From Myxococcus landrumus (GTDB taxonomy: Bacteria > Myxococcota > Myxococcia > Myxococcales > Myxococcaceae), in the NCBI RefSeq assembly GCF_017301635.1, contig NZ_CP071091.1, positions 5,530,001-5,594,000 on the forward strand: a stretch of DNA of 64,000 nt. Direction: 5' to 3'. Positions 16,790 through 25,537 of the stretch are shown in pieces. The translations under genes were made by a program, and so were the position numbers. The notes under the pieces are model-generated. The model was not told the DNA's origin, searched no databases, and was given only the letters and a program-made list of their open reading frames with translations. Within the stretch, counting starts at the first letter, position 1; each line of letters starts with the position of its first letter.

Positions 16790-18292
16790 TCACATCCCTG
16801 TTGTGGCGGCCCGCCGCGAACGGACGAAGGCCAGGATGTCGCGCAGCACGCCCAGGAGCGACAGCGTCCCGGGAACCCGCTCGCGAACCAGCAGCAACAA
16901 CGTGAACACCCCCACACCCGCCACCCAGCGAACCAGCGCGCCGTCCACCACCCACACCTCCGCCGCCACGACGGCCCCCGCCAGCAACAACCCCACGAAA
17001 ACGACTGGCTCCACCACCTGGGACACCAACCCGCGCAGCGCCGGGTTCAGCCGGGACACCAGCCACGCCGTCACCCACACCTCGGCCAGCGAGACGGCCA
17101 CGCCCATCGGCCCGATGCCCGCCAGCCCGAAGCGGTGGATGGCCCACGTGCCCACGCCCCACTTCGCCACGCCCACGCCCACCACCACCACCAGCCGCTC
17201 CCAGGGCCGGCCTCCCGCGTTCTGCGCCGTCGCGAGCAGCCCCGTCAGCGTGACGAGCAGGCACTCCAGGGTGAACCACTGCACCAGGGGAACCGCCGCA
17301 CTCCACCGGTCCCCGAAGAACAGCGGCACCACCACCGGCATCCCCATCACCGCCACCGGGAGCGCCAGGAGCAGCACCGCGGACAGCCGCCGCAGCGAGG
17401 TCGCCAGGTACTCCGCGAATCCCGCCGGGTCATCCTGCAAGCGGCAATAGGCGGGGAACGCCACGCGGTTGAGCACGGCGCTCAACATCATCGGCGTGGA
17501 GGCCAACGCCCAGGCCCAGTTCACCAGGCCCACGCTCTCCTTGCCGAGCACGTGCCCCACCACCAGCGGCACCCACCCCGCCACCAGCGCCGCCACCAGC
17601 GGCGGGAGCTGGAACGCCAACCCGAACCCCAAGAGCCGCCGAAGCACTTCCAGGCGGAACACACCGCGCGGACGCCAGGGCGACGCCCACCAGATGCACA
17701 CCAGCCCCACGACGCCTCGGACCAGCGCGCCCAGAGCCAGCGCCCACGCGCCCATCCCCGCCCAGGCCAACACCAGCGTACAGGCCACCTGCGCCAGGTT
17801 CTCCACCAGCTCCGCGCGCGCAATCGCCGGGAAGGCGAGCTTCCGCTCCAACGCCATCAGCGGAATCACACGCAACGAGGACAGGAACAACCCCAGCGCC
17901 AGTGCACACACCATGGGCACCGCGCCAGGACCCAACGCGTACCCCTCCGTGAGCCGAGGCGCCAACCCACACACCGCCGCGACGATGAGGGCCGTGAGCG
18001 CCTGGTGGCACCAGAAGATGGTGAAGGTCTCGTCCTGCGTGGGCTCGTGCGGCTGGCGCACCAGCGCCGCGCTCAGGCCCAGGTCGCCCAGGAACACCCC
18101 CAGGGAGGCCGCGTACGAGACGATTCCAAACAAGCCATAGTCCGACGGGAACAACAGACGTGAGAGCACCAGGGCGCTCACGACGCGCAGCCCTTGCGAG
18201 GCCAGCGTGCGCGCCACCAGCACAATCATGCCCTTCAGGGCACGGGCCCTCACCTCGCCGGTGTCGACTTCGGGTGCCGCGGTCGCGTTCAT
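16790..18292 (-). CDS. wzx: Wzx-type polysaccharide flippase
   Basis: This 500-residue protein is hydrophobic throughout, with about 12-14 predicted helices, and is related to the PST/MOP (PF13440) lipopolysaccharide flippases. It has the typical early motif RALKGMIVLVARTLASQGLR followed by LLFPSDYGLFGIV. Members flip undecaprenyl-diphosphate-linked repeat units to the periplasm. ATG 18292 starts a short hydrophilic N-terminus. The gene leads a minus-strand operon with two GT2 genes and is divergent from the methyltransferase gene by 201 bases. By position it would match M. xanthus WzxB (inference from memory). Confidence 0.88.
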   Translation of the reverse strand: MNATAAPEVDTGEVRARALKGMIVLVARTLASQGLRVVSALVLSRLLFPSDYGLFGIVSYAASLGVFLGDLGLSAALVRQPHEPTQDETFTIFWCHQALTALIVAAVCGLAPRLTEGYALGPGAVPMVCALALGLFLSSLRVIPLMALERKLAFPAIARAELVENLAQVACTLVLAWAGMGAWALALGALVRGVVGLVCIWWASPWRPRGVFRLEVLRRLLGFGLAFQLPPLVAALVAGWVPLVVGHVLGKESVGLVNWAWALASTPMMLSAVLNRVAFPAYCRLQDDPAGFAEYLATSLRRLSAVLLLALPVAVMGMPVVVPLFFGDRWSAAVPLVQWFTLECLLVTLTGLLATAQNAGGRPWERLVVVVGVGVAKWGVGTWAIHRFGLAGIGPMGVAVSLAEVWVTAWLVSRLNPALRGLVSQVVEPVVFVGLLLAGAVVAAEVWVVDGALVRWVAGVGVFTLLLLVRERVPGTLSLLGVLRDILAFVRSRRAATTGM

Positions 18293-18493
18293 CGCCAGAG
18301 TGAGGCCCGCTCCCGGCCTCCGCTCGCGCTCCAACGCGCGAAAGGTGGCCGGATGGTACGGGGCCCACCCCGGCCTCACAAGCAACGAGAGCAGCGCACC
18401 ACGTCCCACCAGCAGCCAGGGCCTGGCTGTCCGCCCGCCCCTTCACCACGAAGGTTGCTCCTCACGGAGCCGCGAGGCTACGGTCCGTCGGCC

Positions 18494-19162
18494 ATGTCAC
18501 CGAGCCAGACCCTCCTCCAGTTCCTCAAGCGCGAGGTGCTCGTCGACGAGCACGAAGTCTTCCACCGCTCCTTGCGAGAAGCCCTGGTCGGCTCCTGCGA
18601 CAGCGTGCTCGACATCGGCTGTGGGTCGGGCTCGCCCCTTCGCCACATCTCCCAGCACTTCTCCCGCTCGGTGGGCGTGGATGGGTACTCGGTGAGCATC
18701 GAGCGCAGCCGCGCCGCGGGCATCCATCAGGAGTACCACTGCATGGACCTGCTCGATGCGGGCAAGCACTTCGCCCCCAAGAGCTTCGACGCCGTCGTCG
18801 CCCTGGATGTCATCGAGCACTTCGAGAAGCCGCAGGGCTACGAGCTGCTCGAGATGATGGAGTCGCTGGCGCGCAAGCGCGTGGTCATCTTCACCCCCAA
18901 CGGCTTCCTTCCCCAGGACGAGTGGGACAACAACGTCCACCAGGTCCACCGCTCGGGTTGGGAGGTCTATGACTTCGAGCTGCGTGGCTATCGCGTCACC
19001 GGGATGAGCGGCTGGAAGCCCTTGCGCGGAGACTTCGCGCACCCGCGCATCAAGCCCGCGCGCCTGGGCAGCCGGCTGTCCATCCTCACCGAGCCCTTCG
19101 CCACGCGCTTCCCCCAGCACGCCTTCCAGCTCCTCGCCGTCCGCGACATGGAAGCCTCCTGA
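18494..19162 (+). CDS. Class I SAM-dependent methyltransferase
   Basis: The 222-residue Rossmann-fold methyltransferase has motif I SVLDIGCGSGSPL, the acidic VGVDGYS strand 2 end, and the motif IV region VVALDVIEHFEKP. It probably methylates a sugar, either as a nucleotide-linked precursor or on the growing glycan. GT4 genes follow directly (next start 4 bases after the stop). ATG 18494 is the first gene of a three-gene plus-strand operon. Substrate unknown. Confidence 0.85.
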   Translation: MSPSQTLLQFLKREVLVDEHEVFHRSLREALVGSCDSVLDIGCGSGSPLRHISQHFSRSVGVDGYSVSIERSRAAGIHQEYHCMDLLDAGKHFAPKSFDAVVALDVIEHFEKPQGYELLEMMESLARKRVVIFTPNGFLPQDEWDNNVHQVHRSGWEVYDFELRGYRVTGMSGWKPLRGDFAHPRIKPARLGSRLSILTEPFATRFPQHAFQLLAVRDMEAS

Positions 19163-19165
19163 GCC

Positions 19166-20320
19166 GTGGAGGACTCGCCTCGCTCCTGGCACCTGCTCAC
19201 CGGTGAGTATCCTCCCCAGCCGGGCGGCGTCAGCGACTACACCCGGCTCGTCGCACAGGCGCTCGCACGCGAGGGGCAGGAGGTCCATGTCTGGACTCCG
19301 GGCGAGTCAGGCACCTTCGAGGAGGACGGTGTCACCGTCCACCGTGCGCCCGGTCTCTTCCTGCCGTTGGGCTTGCGCTGGTTGTCGCGCGAGCTGAACC
19401 GCTGCCGAGCGCCCCGAAGGCTGTTGCTCCAGTACGTCCCCCACGCCTTCGGGATGAAGGCGATGAACGTGCCCTTCTGCGCGTGGTTCGCCTCGCGGCG
19501 ACAGGATGAGCGCTGGGTCTTCTTCCACGAAATCGTCTACCCCTGGAGTCTGTCCGCCAGACCTCGGCACCAGGTGCTGGCGGGTGTGACGCGAGTGATG
19601 GCGCGGCAGGTGGGTGGCGCGGCGGACCGGGCCTTCGTGTCGATTCCCTCCTGGGCGGAGCACCTCCCCTCGCGCATCCGCCAGCGCGCGGAGTGGCGCC
19701 CCGTTCCCAGCACGCTTCCTGCTTCGGTGTCCGCGACAGCGCTGGACGCGGTGCGCGCGACGCTGGGTCCAGGTCCGTGGCTCGGCCACTTCGGCACCTA
19801 CGGCTCCGCCATCCGCGCGCCCCTCGAAGAAGCCTTGGTGCCCTTGCTGCTGAAGGACTCCCGGCGCAAGGCGCTGCTGCTCGGACGCGGCAGCCGACAG
19901 TTCTCCGAGGAGCTGGCGACGCGCCATCCAGGACTGGGCTCTCGCCTGCACTCGCGGGACTCGCTCGCCCCCGATGCGCTCGTGGCCCACCTCGCGGCCA
20001 TGGACATCCTGGTGCAGCCGTATCCCGATGGCGTGAGCACCCGCCGCACCACGGCCATGGCGGGGCTCGCCTTGGGATTGCCCATCGTCACCCAGACCGG
20101 CCACCTCACGGAGCCGCTCTGGAAGGACTCAGGCGCTGTCGCCCTCGTGGATGGGGGCACGCCTCGCGCGCTCATCGACACCACCGAGCGACTCCTCGCG
20201 CGTCCGGAGGAACTCGCCGCGCTGGGGGCTCGCGCGGCGCAGGTCTATCGCGAACGCTTCGCGCTGGAGCGCACGGTGGAGACACTGCTGCGGCCACCGC
20301 CGCCTCGGAGCCCGCCTTGA
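19166..20320 (+). CDS. Family 4-like glycosyltransferase
   Basis: This 384-residue GT-B fold protein has the N-terminal GEYPPQPGGVSDYTRLVAQA motif typical of GT4 acceptor domains. Its C-terminal donor domain contains LGHFGTYG and a VSTRRTTAMAGLALGLPIV segment, where the usual E-x7-E motif is diverged. GTG 19166 starts 4 bases after the methyltransferase stop, and the stop overlaps the next start as TTGA. It is likely a retaining transferase of the repeat unit, although the diverged donor motif lowers certainty about activity. Confidence 0.8.
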   Translation: MEDSPRSWHLLTGEYPPQPGGVSDYTRLVAQALAREGQEVHVWTPGESGTFEEDGVTVHRAPGLFLPLGLRWLSRELNRCRAPRRLLLQYVPHAFGMKAMNVPFCAWFASRRQDERWVFFHEIVYPWSLSARPRHQVLAGVTRVMARQVGGAADRAFVSIPSWAEHLPSRIRQRAEWRPVPSTLPASVSATALDAVRATLGPGPWLGHFGTYGSAIRAPLEEALVPLLLKDSRRKALLLGRGSRQFSEELATRHPGLGSRLHSRDSLAPDALVAHLAAMDILVQPYPDGVSTRRTTAMAGLALGLPIVTQTGHLTEPLWKDSGAVALVDGGTPRALIDTTERLLARPEELAALGARAAQVYRERFALERTVETLLRPPPPRSPP

Positions 20321-21462
20321 CGTCCGCCCTGCCTCTCCGGCTCGCGCTGCTCATGGACCCTCGCGAGGAGGGATGGCCCAGCATGGACCTGGTGGGCGAG
20401 GCCCTCCTCGATGGCCTCACCGCGCATCCCCGCGAGGTGTCTGTCCAAGGACTGCGCCCCTCGCTGCCCACGCTGGTCCGCCGCCTGCCGCGAGTGGGTG
20501 AGCGACGTGCCGCGTTCAATGCGGACCGCCTGCTCGGCCGCTTCGGACGCTACCCCGCGGAGGCACTGCTCGCGCGACGGCGCTTCGACGCGTTCCACAT
20601 CGTGGACCACACCTACGCGCAACTGGCGCATGTGCTTCCCGCCTCGCGCACCGGTGTCTATTGCTTCGACCTGGATGCGTTCCGCTCCGTCGTGGAGCCG
20701 CACCGGGACGCTCGCCCCGCCTGGTTCCGGCTCATGGCGAAGACCCAGCTCCGAGGCCTCGAGCGCGCCGCCATCGTCTTCCATCCCACGCAGGCCATCC
20801 GCGACGAACTGCTCGCACACGGACTGGTGGACCCGTCCCGGCTCGTCTCGGCGCCGCTGGGTGTCTCGCCCGAGTACCGCAGGGAGCCCACCTCCGGAGA
20901 CCGCAGTCAGCAGGTGCTCTCCGCGCTGGGTGGACGGCCTTATCTCTTGCATGTCGGCAGCGCGATTCCTCGCAAGCGCCTGGATGTCCTCTTCGAGGTC
21001 TTCGCCGCGCTGCGCGCCCGCTACCCCGACCTGCGATTGGTGCAGCAGGGCGGCGCGCTCAACGCGTCCCAGCGCGAGCAGGTGACCCGTCTGGGCATCG
21101 GTGATGCGCTGCTCCAGCCTCCTTTCCAGGAGCGCGCCACCCTCGCGGGCCTGTACCGGAACGCGAAGGCCGTGCTCATCCCCAGCGAAGCCGAGGGCTT
21201 CGGACTCCCGCTCGTCGAGGCGCTCGCGTGTGGTGCTCCCGTCGTGGCCAGTGACTTGCCCGTGCTCCGGGAGGTCGGCGAGGGGACCTGCCTGTACTGC
21301 CCCGTGGGTGACGTGCCCTCCTGGACGCGGACGCTGGATGCGTTGCTCTCGGGAGACACGCCGGCGCCACCGCTCGACCTCCGGCTGGCTCGGGCCGCGC
21401 GCTTCACCTGGGCCGCGCACGCTCGCACCGTGCTGGATGCCTATCTGCGGCTCGTGGCCTGA
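20317..21462 (+). CDS. Family 4 glycosyltransferase
   Basis: The protein has about 381 residues. The C-terminal GT-B domain is well conserved: PYLLHVGSAIPRKRLDVL, then LIPSEAEGFGLPLVEALACG with the E-x7-E signature (family PF00534). The N-terminal domain is more divergent. The TTG start overlaps the previous stop (TTGA at 20317-20320). ATG at 20353 is an alternative that would lose a beta strand. It is the third gene of the plus-strand operon and converges on the kinase gene after 11 bases. Confidence 0.83.
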   Translation: MTSALPLRLALLMDPREEGWPSMDLVGEALLDGLTAHPREVSVQGLRPSLPTLVRRLPRVGERRAAFNADRLLGRFGRYPAEALLARRRFDAFHIVDHTYAQLAHVLPASRTGVYCFDLDAFRSVVEPHRDARPAWFRLMAKTQLRGLERAAIVFHPTQAIRDELLAHGLVDPSRLVSAPLGVSPEYRREPTSGDRSQQVLSALGGRPYLLHVGSAIPRKRLDVLFEVFAALRARYPDLRLVQQGGALNASQREQVTRLGIGDALLQPPFQERATLAGLYRNAKAVLIPSEAEGFGLPLVEALACGAPVVASDLPVLREVGEGTCLYCPVGDVPSWTRTLDALLSGDTPAPPLDLRLARAARFTWAAHARTVLDAYLRLVA

Positions 21463-21473
21463 CCCGGCTCAGC

Positions 21474-22895
21474 TCACGACGCCAGCACGGCCCAGCCGCC
21501 CACCATCACCAGCAAGGCGGCCATGCCCACCGCCCACCACCACTTTCGTGGGCGCGCCAGACGGCTGCTCGGTGCATCGAAGGTCGTCTGTTCCAGCAAC
21601 ATCGTGGGCGTCGCCGTCCAACTCCCGGGGACCACCGCTCCCGGGCGCGCTCCACGACGGCCGTCCTTCCCCCGCCGCTCGCGAAGTCCCTGCCGGGGTG
21701 GCATCACCTGGGTCTCCTCCGAGGGATGCCGCGCCTCCGCCTTGACCGGGGACAGCCGTGTGACGCCCTCGGTGAGCGACGCGAGGATGAGCTTCAATTC
21801 GCGCCGCACGGCCTCGGCGGAGGTGGGCCGCTGCGAGGGCTCCTTCGCGAGCAGGCGCAACACCAGCGCCTCCAGCGCGGGATTCAACTCCACGAAGGTG
21901 GAGGGCCTGGGCGGTGGCGTGCGGACGTGCTGCACGACGATGGCCATGGGCGACGACCCATCGAAGGGCAGCCGGCGCGTCAGCATCTCGTAGGCGATGA
22001 TGCCCACCGAATACAGGTCCGTCTGCGGACTCACCTGCTGCCCCAACGCCTGCTCCGGCGCGATGTACTCGGGCGTGCCGACCATCGAGTTGGCGTGGGT
22101 CTGCGGCGTGCTTCCATGGGGCGCTTCGCTGCGCTTGGCGATGCCGAAGTCGAGGACCTTCACCGCCTCCGCGCCGTCCTCGTCGCGCACGATGTAGACA
22201 TTGCCGGGCTTGAGGTCCCGGTGGATGACTCCCGCGGCGTGCGCCGCGCCCAGCGCGCTGAGCAGCGCATCCAATATCCGGAGGACCTCCGAGTCCGGCA
22301 GGGGCGCGCGCTGGTGGATGACCTCATCCAGTGGCGTGCCCTCCAGGTACTCCATCACCAGGTACTGCCCGACGTCCGGAATGGCGCCAAAGCCAAAGAT
22401 GTCGATGATGCCACGGTGGCGGATGGCCGACGCCGCGCGAGCCTCCGTGGCCAGGTCCCTGGCGCGCCGACCTTCCACGACGTCGGGGCGAAGGACCTTG
22501 ATGGCCACGCGCTGCCCGATGAGCGCGTGCTCTCCCTCGTAGACGATGCCCATGCCGCCGCTGCCAATCCGGCGCTTGAGCACGTAGTCGCCCACCTTCG
22601 TGCCCACCAGCATGTCGCGGGTGACGGACTCCTCCCACTTCAACATCCGGGCTGCGTTCACGATGGGCGCATTCGGCGCCGCGGGCTTCGGGTTCGCGGG
22701 AGGCTGCAACGCGCCCCGCTCGCTCTTGTGCGTGTCTCCGTCCGTGTCCTCTTCGACGTCGCCCGCGCGATACGGACCACCCGACGCGACGACGTCCGCT
22801 CGAAACACCTCTTTCGGGCAGACCGTCACACCCTGGCGGTGTTTCACCCCACAGCGGGGGCACTTGCGCGAAGGACTCATCGTCCGACTCATCAT
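21474..22895 (-). CDS. Hanks-type Ser/Thr protein kinase, tail-anchored
   Basis: This 473-residue kinase has an N-terminal zinc-ribbon-like stretch (CPRCG at 12-16, third Cys at 26) and a linker. A full kinase domain covers about residues 104-375: GSGGMGIVYEG P-loop, Lys133, HRDLKPGN with Asp227, DFG at 249-251, and GTPEYIAPE. A basic linker and one C-terminal transmembrane helix (about 451-471) follow, so the kinase faces the cytoplasm as a tail-anchored protein. All catalytic residues are present. It stands alone on the minus strand between two GT operons, inside the polysaccharide locus, and may control export or synthesis. Targets unknown. Confidence 0.92.
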   Translation of the reverse strand: MMSRTMSPSRKCPRCGVKHRQGVTVCPKEVFRADVVASGGPYRAGDVEEDTDGDTHKSERGALQPPANPKPAAPNAPIVNAARMLKWEESVTRDMLVGTKVGDYVLKRRIGSGGMGIVYEGEHALIGQRVAIKVLRPDVVEGRRARDLATEARAASAIRHRGIIDIFGFGAIPDVGQYLVMEYLEGTPLDEVIHQRAPLPDSEVLRILDALLSALGAAHAAGVIHRDLKPGNVYIVRDEDGAEAVKVLDFGIAKRSEAPHGSTPQTHANSMVGTPEYIAPEQALGQQVSPQTDLYSVGIIAYEMLTRRLPFDGSSPMAIVVQHVRTPPPRPSTFVELNPALEALVLRLLAKEPSQRPTSAEAVRRELKLILASLTEGVTRLSPVKAEARHPSEETQVMPPRQGLRERRGKDGRRGARPGAVVPGSWTATPTMLLEQTTFDAPSSRLARPRKWWWAVGMAALLVMVGGWAVLAS

Positions 22896-23027
22896 CCCCT
22901 GGCCTCATGGCCAGACGCCATCACCGACGACGTCGTCTCCTCTCGCGTGACGCCGCGAACACAGCTCCCTCTCGAATTCCAGCTCTATTTCCTGTCGAGG
23001 CTGTCACCCGGAATGCCGGGAGCAGGA

Positions 23028-23058
23028 TTGACGGGTCCACAGGGGTCTGATTCGGTCC
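23028..23058 (+). promoter_or_regulatory. Shared upstream element, copy 1
   Basis: TTGAC, 11 bases, GGTCTG, 4 bases, GGTCC, ending 7 bases before the ATG at 23066. The same arrangement with identical spacing occurs at 24331-24361 before the next glycosyltransferase gene. It is probably a promoter or operator, but no textbook class fits exactly. Confidence 0.5.
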
Positions 23059-23065
23059 CAAGTGC

Positions 23066-24292
23066 ATGCGAGTCCTCTTCCTCAACCCGGTAGGTATCGT
23101 CGGCGGGGCCGAGCGTGCGCTGCTGGATTTGATGGCGTGCTTGCGCCACCTGGACCCGGGGCTGTCGCTGCACCTGTTCGCGGGGACTCCGGGCCCGCTG
23201 CTCGACGAGGCGCGCGCGTTGGGAGTCGACGCGAAGCTCCTCGAGCTCCCGCCCGCGCTGTCCGCCCTGGGAGACAGCGCGCTGCGAGGGCGAGGTCCGC
23301 TGGAGGCCCTGCGCTTCGCACGAAGCCTCGCTCCCGCGCCCCTGCTCCTCGCGGACCATGGCCGCACACTTCGGCGCGAGGTCGCGAACCTCCGGCCAGA
23401 GGTCGTGCACTCCAATGGCATCAAGACGCACCTGCTGAGCGCCGCCACCGTGGGGCTTCGCTTGAAGCGCGTCTGGCACATCCACGACTTTCTCGGCGAG
23501 CGCCCCTTGGTGCGGCGCGCGCTGAAAACCCTGGCACCGCTCGCCTCCGTGGCCATCGCCAACTCCCGCGCGGTGGGCGAGGACGCCCGAGCCGTGCTCC
23601 GAGGCGTCCCCATCCACGTCGTCTACAACGGGGTGGATGTGGAGCGCTTCGCTCCGGCGTCACAGGCCCGCGTGGACCTGGACTCGCTGGCGGGCCTGCC
23701 TCGCGCTCCGGACGGCACGCTGCGGGTGGGGCTGGTCGCCACCTACGCGCGCTGGAAGGGCCACGATGTCTTCCTGGACGCGGCCGAGGAGCTGACCCGT
23801 CTGGAGCCGTCGCTCCCGGTCCGCTTCTATCTGGTGGGCGGGCCGCTGTACCAGACGCCGGGCTCCCAGTTCTCCGAGGACGAGCTGCGCCGGCGCATCG
23901 ACCACCTGAAGCTCACCGGACGCGTGGGGCTGGTGCCGTTCCAATCGGAGCCCGCGTCCGTCTACCGGGCCCTGGATGTCTTCGTGCACGCGAGCACGCG
24001 ACGGGAGCCGTTTGGCCTCACCATCGCGGAGGCACTCGCGTGTGCGCGGCCCGCCATCGTCTCCAGCGAGAGCGGCGCGGCCGAGGCGCTCACGCAGGGC
24101 GTGGATGTCCTCGCCATTCCTCCGGGGGATTCGCGCTCCCTGGTGGATGCACTCCGCACGCTGCTGCGAGACGAGGCCCTGCGCACGCGGCTGGCCCAGG
24201 CGGCGCGGCACACCGCCGTGGAGCGCTTCTCTCGTGAGCGCTACGCGCGCGAGATGCTCACCGTGTACCGCTCCCTCATGAACGGCGGCTGA
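23066..24292 (+). CDS. Family 4 glycosyltransferase
   Basis: This 408-residue GT-B enzyme has the acceptor-domain start MRVLFLNPVGIVGGAERALL, the VVYNGVDVERF hinge and a C-terminal E-x7-E motif (STRREPFGLTIAEALACARP). It is a typical GT4 retaining transferase of the cytoplasmic face. No Shine-Dalgarno is evident before ATG 23066, where the TTGAC/GGTCTG element ends only 7 bases upstream. It is divergent from the Ser/Thr kinase gene by 170 bases. Donor unknown. Confidence 0.88.
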   Translation: MRVLFLNPVGIVGGAERALLDLMACLRHLDPGLSLHLFAGTPGPLLDEARALGVDAKLLELPPALSALGDSALRGRGPLEALRFARSLAPAPLLLADHGRTLRREVANLRPEVVHSNGIKTHLLSAATVGLRLKRVWHIHDFLGERPLVRRALKTLAPLASVAIANSRAVGEDARAVLRGVPIHVVYNGVDVERFAPASQARVDLDSLAGLPRAPDGTLRVGLVATYARWKGHDVFLDAAEELTRLEPSLPVRFYLVGGPLYQTPGSQFSEDELRRRIDHLKLTGRVGLVPFQSEPASVYRALDVFVHASTRREPFGLTIAEALACARPAIVSSESGAAEALTQGVDVLAIPPGDSRSLVDALRTLLRDEALRTRLAQAARHTAVERFSRERYAREMLTVYRSLMNGG

Positions 24293-24330
24293 CTCGAGGA
24301 CATCCCGCCGTCACACGCCGCACCCTTGGG

Positions 24331-24361
24331 TTGACCCCTCCAAGCGGGTCTGTTTGGGTCC
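24331..24361 (+). promoter_or_regulatory. Shared upstream element, copy 2
   Basis: TTGAC, 11 bases, GGTCTG, 4 bases, GGTCC, lying 21 bases before the ATG at 24383. It matches copy 1 at 23028-23058 in all fixed positions, while the sequence between and around the two copies differs. Confidence 0.5.
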
Positions 24362-24382
24362 ACGGCACATCGGAGCCACCAC

Positions 24383-25531
24383 ATGCAGCGGCCTCGCAGA
24401 CTCGTCACCGTGTCGCACTCCTACGTCGTCACGCTCAATCGGCGCCTCGCCAATGAGCTGGCGCGCGTCGGGAGTGGCAACTGGGACGTCAGCGTGGTGG
24501 CGCCCCGGTTCTTCCGTGGGGAGCTTCGTCCCATCCAGCTCCAATCGGAGCCCGGTGAGCCCGCCAAGGTGCGCGCCGTGCGCGGCTTCTTCAGCCGCTT
24601 CCCCCATGCATTCCTCTATGGCCCCGAGCTGCGCGATGCGCTCCGAAGCAACGTGGACCTGGTCCATGCGTGGGAGGAGCCCTTCGTCTTCGCGGGCGCG
24701 GAGGTGGCGATGCTCACGCCTCGCCGCGTGCCCCTGGTCTTCAGCACGTACCAGAACCTGTCCAAGCGCTACCCGCCGCCGTTCGCACAAGCGGAGCGCT
24801 ACGTCGTCGGGAGCTGCGCGGGCTGGATTGCCGGTGGCGAGACGGTGAAGGAGAACCTGCTGGGCAGGCCCGGCTATGTGTCGCGTCCCTCCTGCATCAT
24901 CCCCATGGGCGTGGACACGGAGGTCTTCCAACCCGACCGCGCGGCGGGAGACTCCGTGCTGCGCGAGCTGGGCTGGGAGAGAGCAGGGCCTCCAGTCATC
25001 GGCTACCTGGGACGCTTCGTCCCCGAGAAGGGCCTGCCCCTCCTGATGGGTGCGCTGGAACAACTCCAGACACCCTGGCGCGCGCTCTTCACAGGGGGCG
25101 GCCCGATGGAGCCGGAGCTTCGCGCGTGGGCCGCGCGCCAGGGCGACCGTGTGCGCATCCTCACCGGCGTCTCCCACGAGCGAGTCCCCCAGGTGCTCAA
25201 CGCCATGGACCTGCTCTGCGCTCCCAGCCAGACGACGCCCCAGTGGAAGGAGCAGTTCGGGCGCATGATTTCGGAGGCGTTCGCGTGCGGCGTGCCGGTC
25301 CTCGCGAGCAACTCCGGTGAGATTCCTCACACCATGGGCGACGCGGGACTCGTGCTCCCGGAAGCAGACACCGCCGCGTGGACGCGCGCCCTCGCGAACC
25401 TGCTGGAGAGCCCCGAGCGTCGGCGAGAGCTGGCCACGCGCAGCCGAGAGCGCGCCATCATGCGCTTCTCGTGGCCCGTCATCGCCCGCGCGCACCTGGA
25501 CTTCTTCGACACCCTGCTCGCCCGGCGCTGA
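24383..25531 (+). CDS. Family 4 glycosyltransferase
   Basis: The 382-residue GT-B protein shows IIPMGVDTEVFQP, IGYLGRFVPEKGLPLL and the donor-site segment EQFGRMISEAFACGVPVL, where the E-x7-E region is conserved as E-x5-E-type spacing. A GGAG site lies 7 bases before ATG 24383. It has its own upstream element (24331-24361) and a 90-base gap from the preceding GT4 gene, so it may be separately transcribed. It is convergent with the gene ending at 25538. Confidence 0.87.
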   Translation: MQRPRRLVTVSHSYVVTLNRRLANELARVGSGNWDVSVVAPRFFRGELRPIQLQSEPGEPAKVRAVRGFFSRFPHAFLYGPELRDALRSNVDLVHAWEEPFVFAGAEVAMLTPRRVPLVFSTYQNLSKRYPPPFAQAERYVVGSCAGWIAGGETVKENLLGRPGYVSRPSCIIPMGVDTEVFQPDRAAGDSVLRELGWERAGPPVIGYLGRFVPEKGLPLLMGALEQLQTPWRALFTGGGPMEPELRAWAARQGDRVRILTGVSHERVPQVLNAMDLLCAPSQTTPQWKEQFGRMISEAFACGVPVLASNSGEIPHTMGDAGLVLPEADTAAWTRALANLLESPERRRELATRSRERAIMRFSWPVIARAHLDFFDTLLARR

Positions 25532-25537
25532 CGACGC

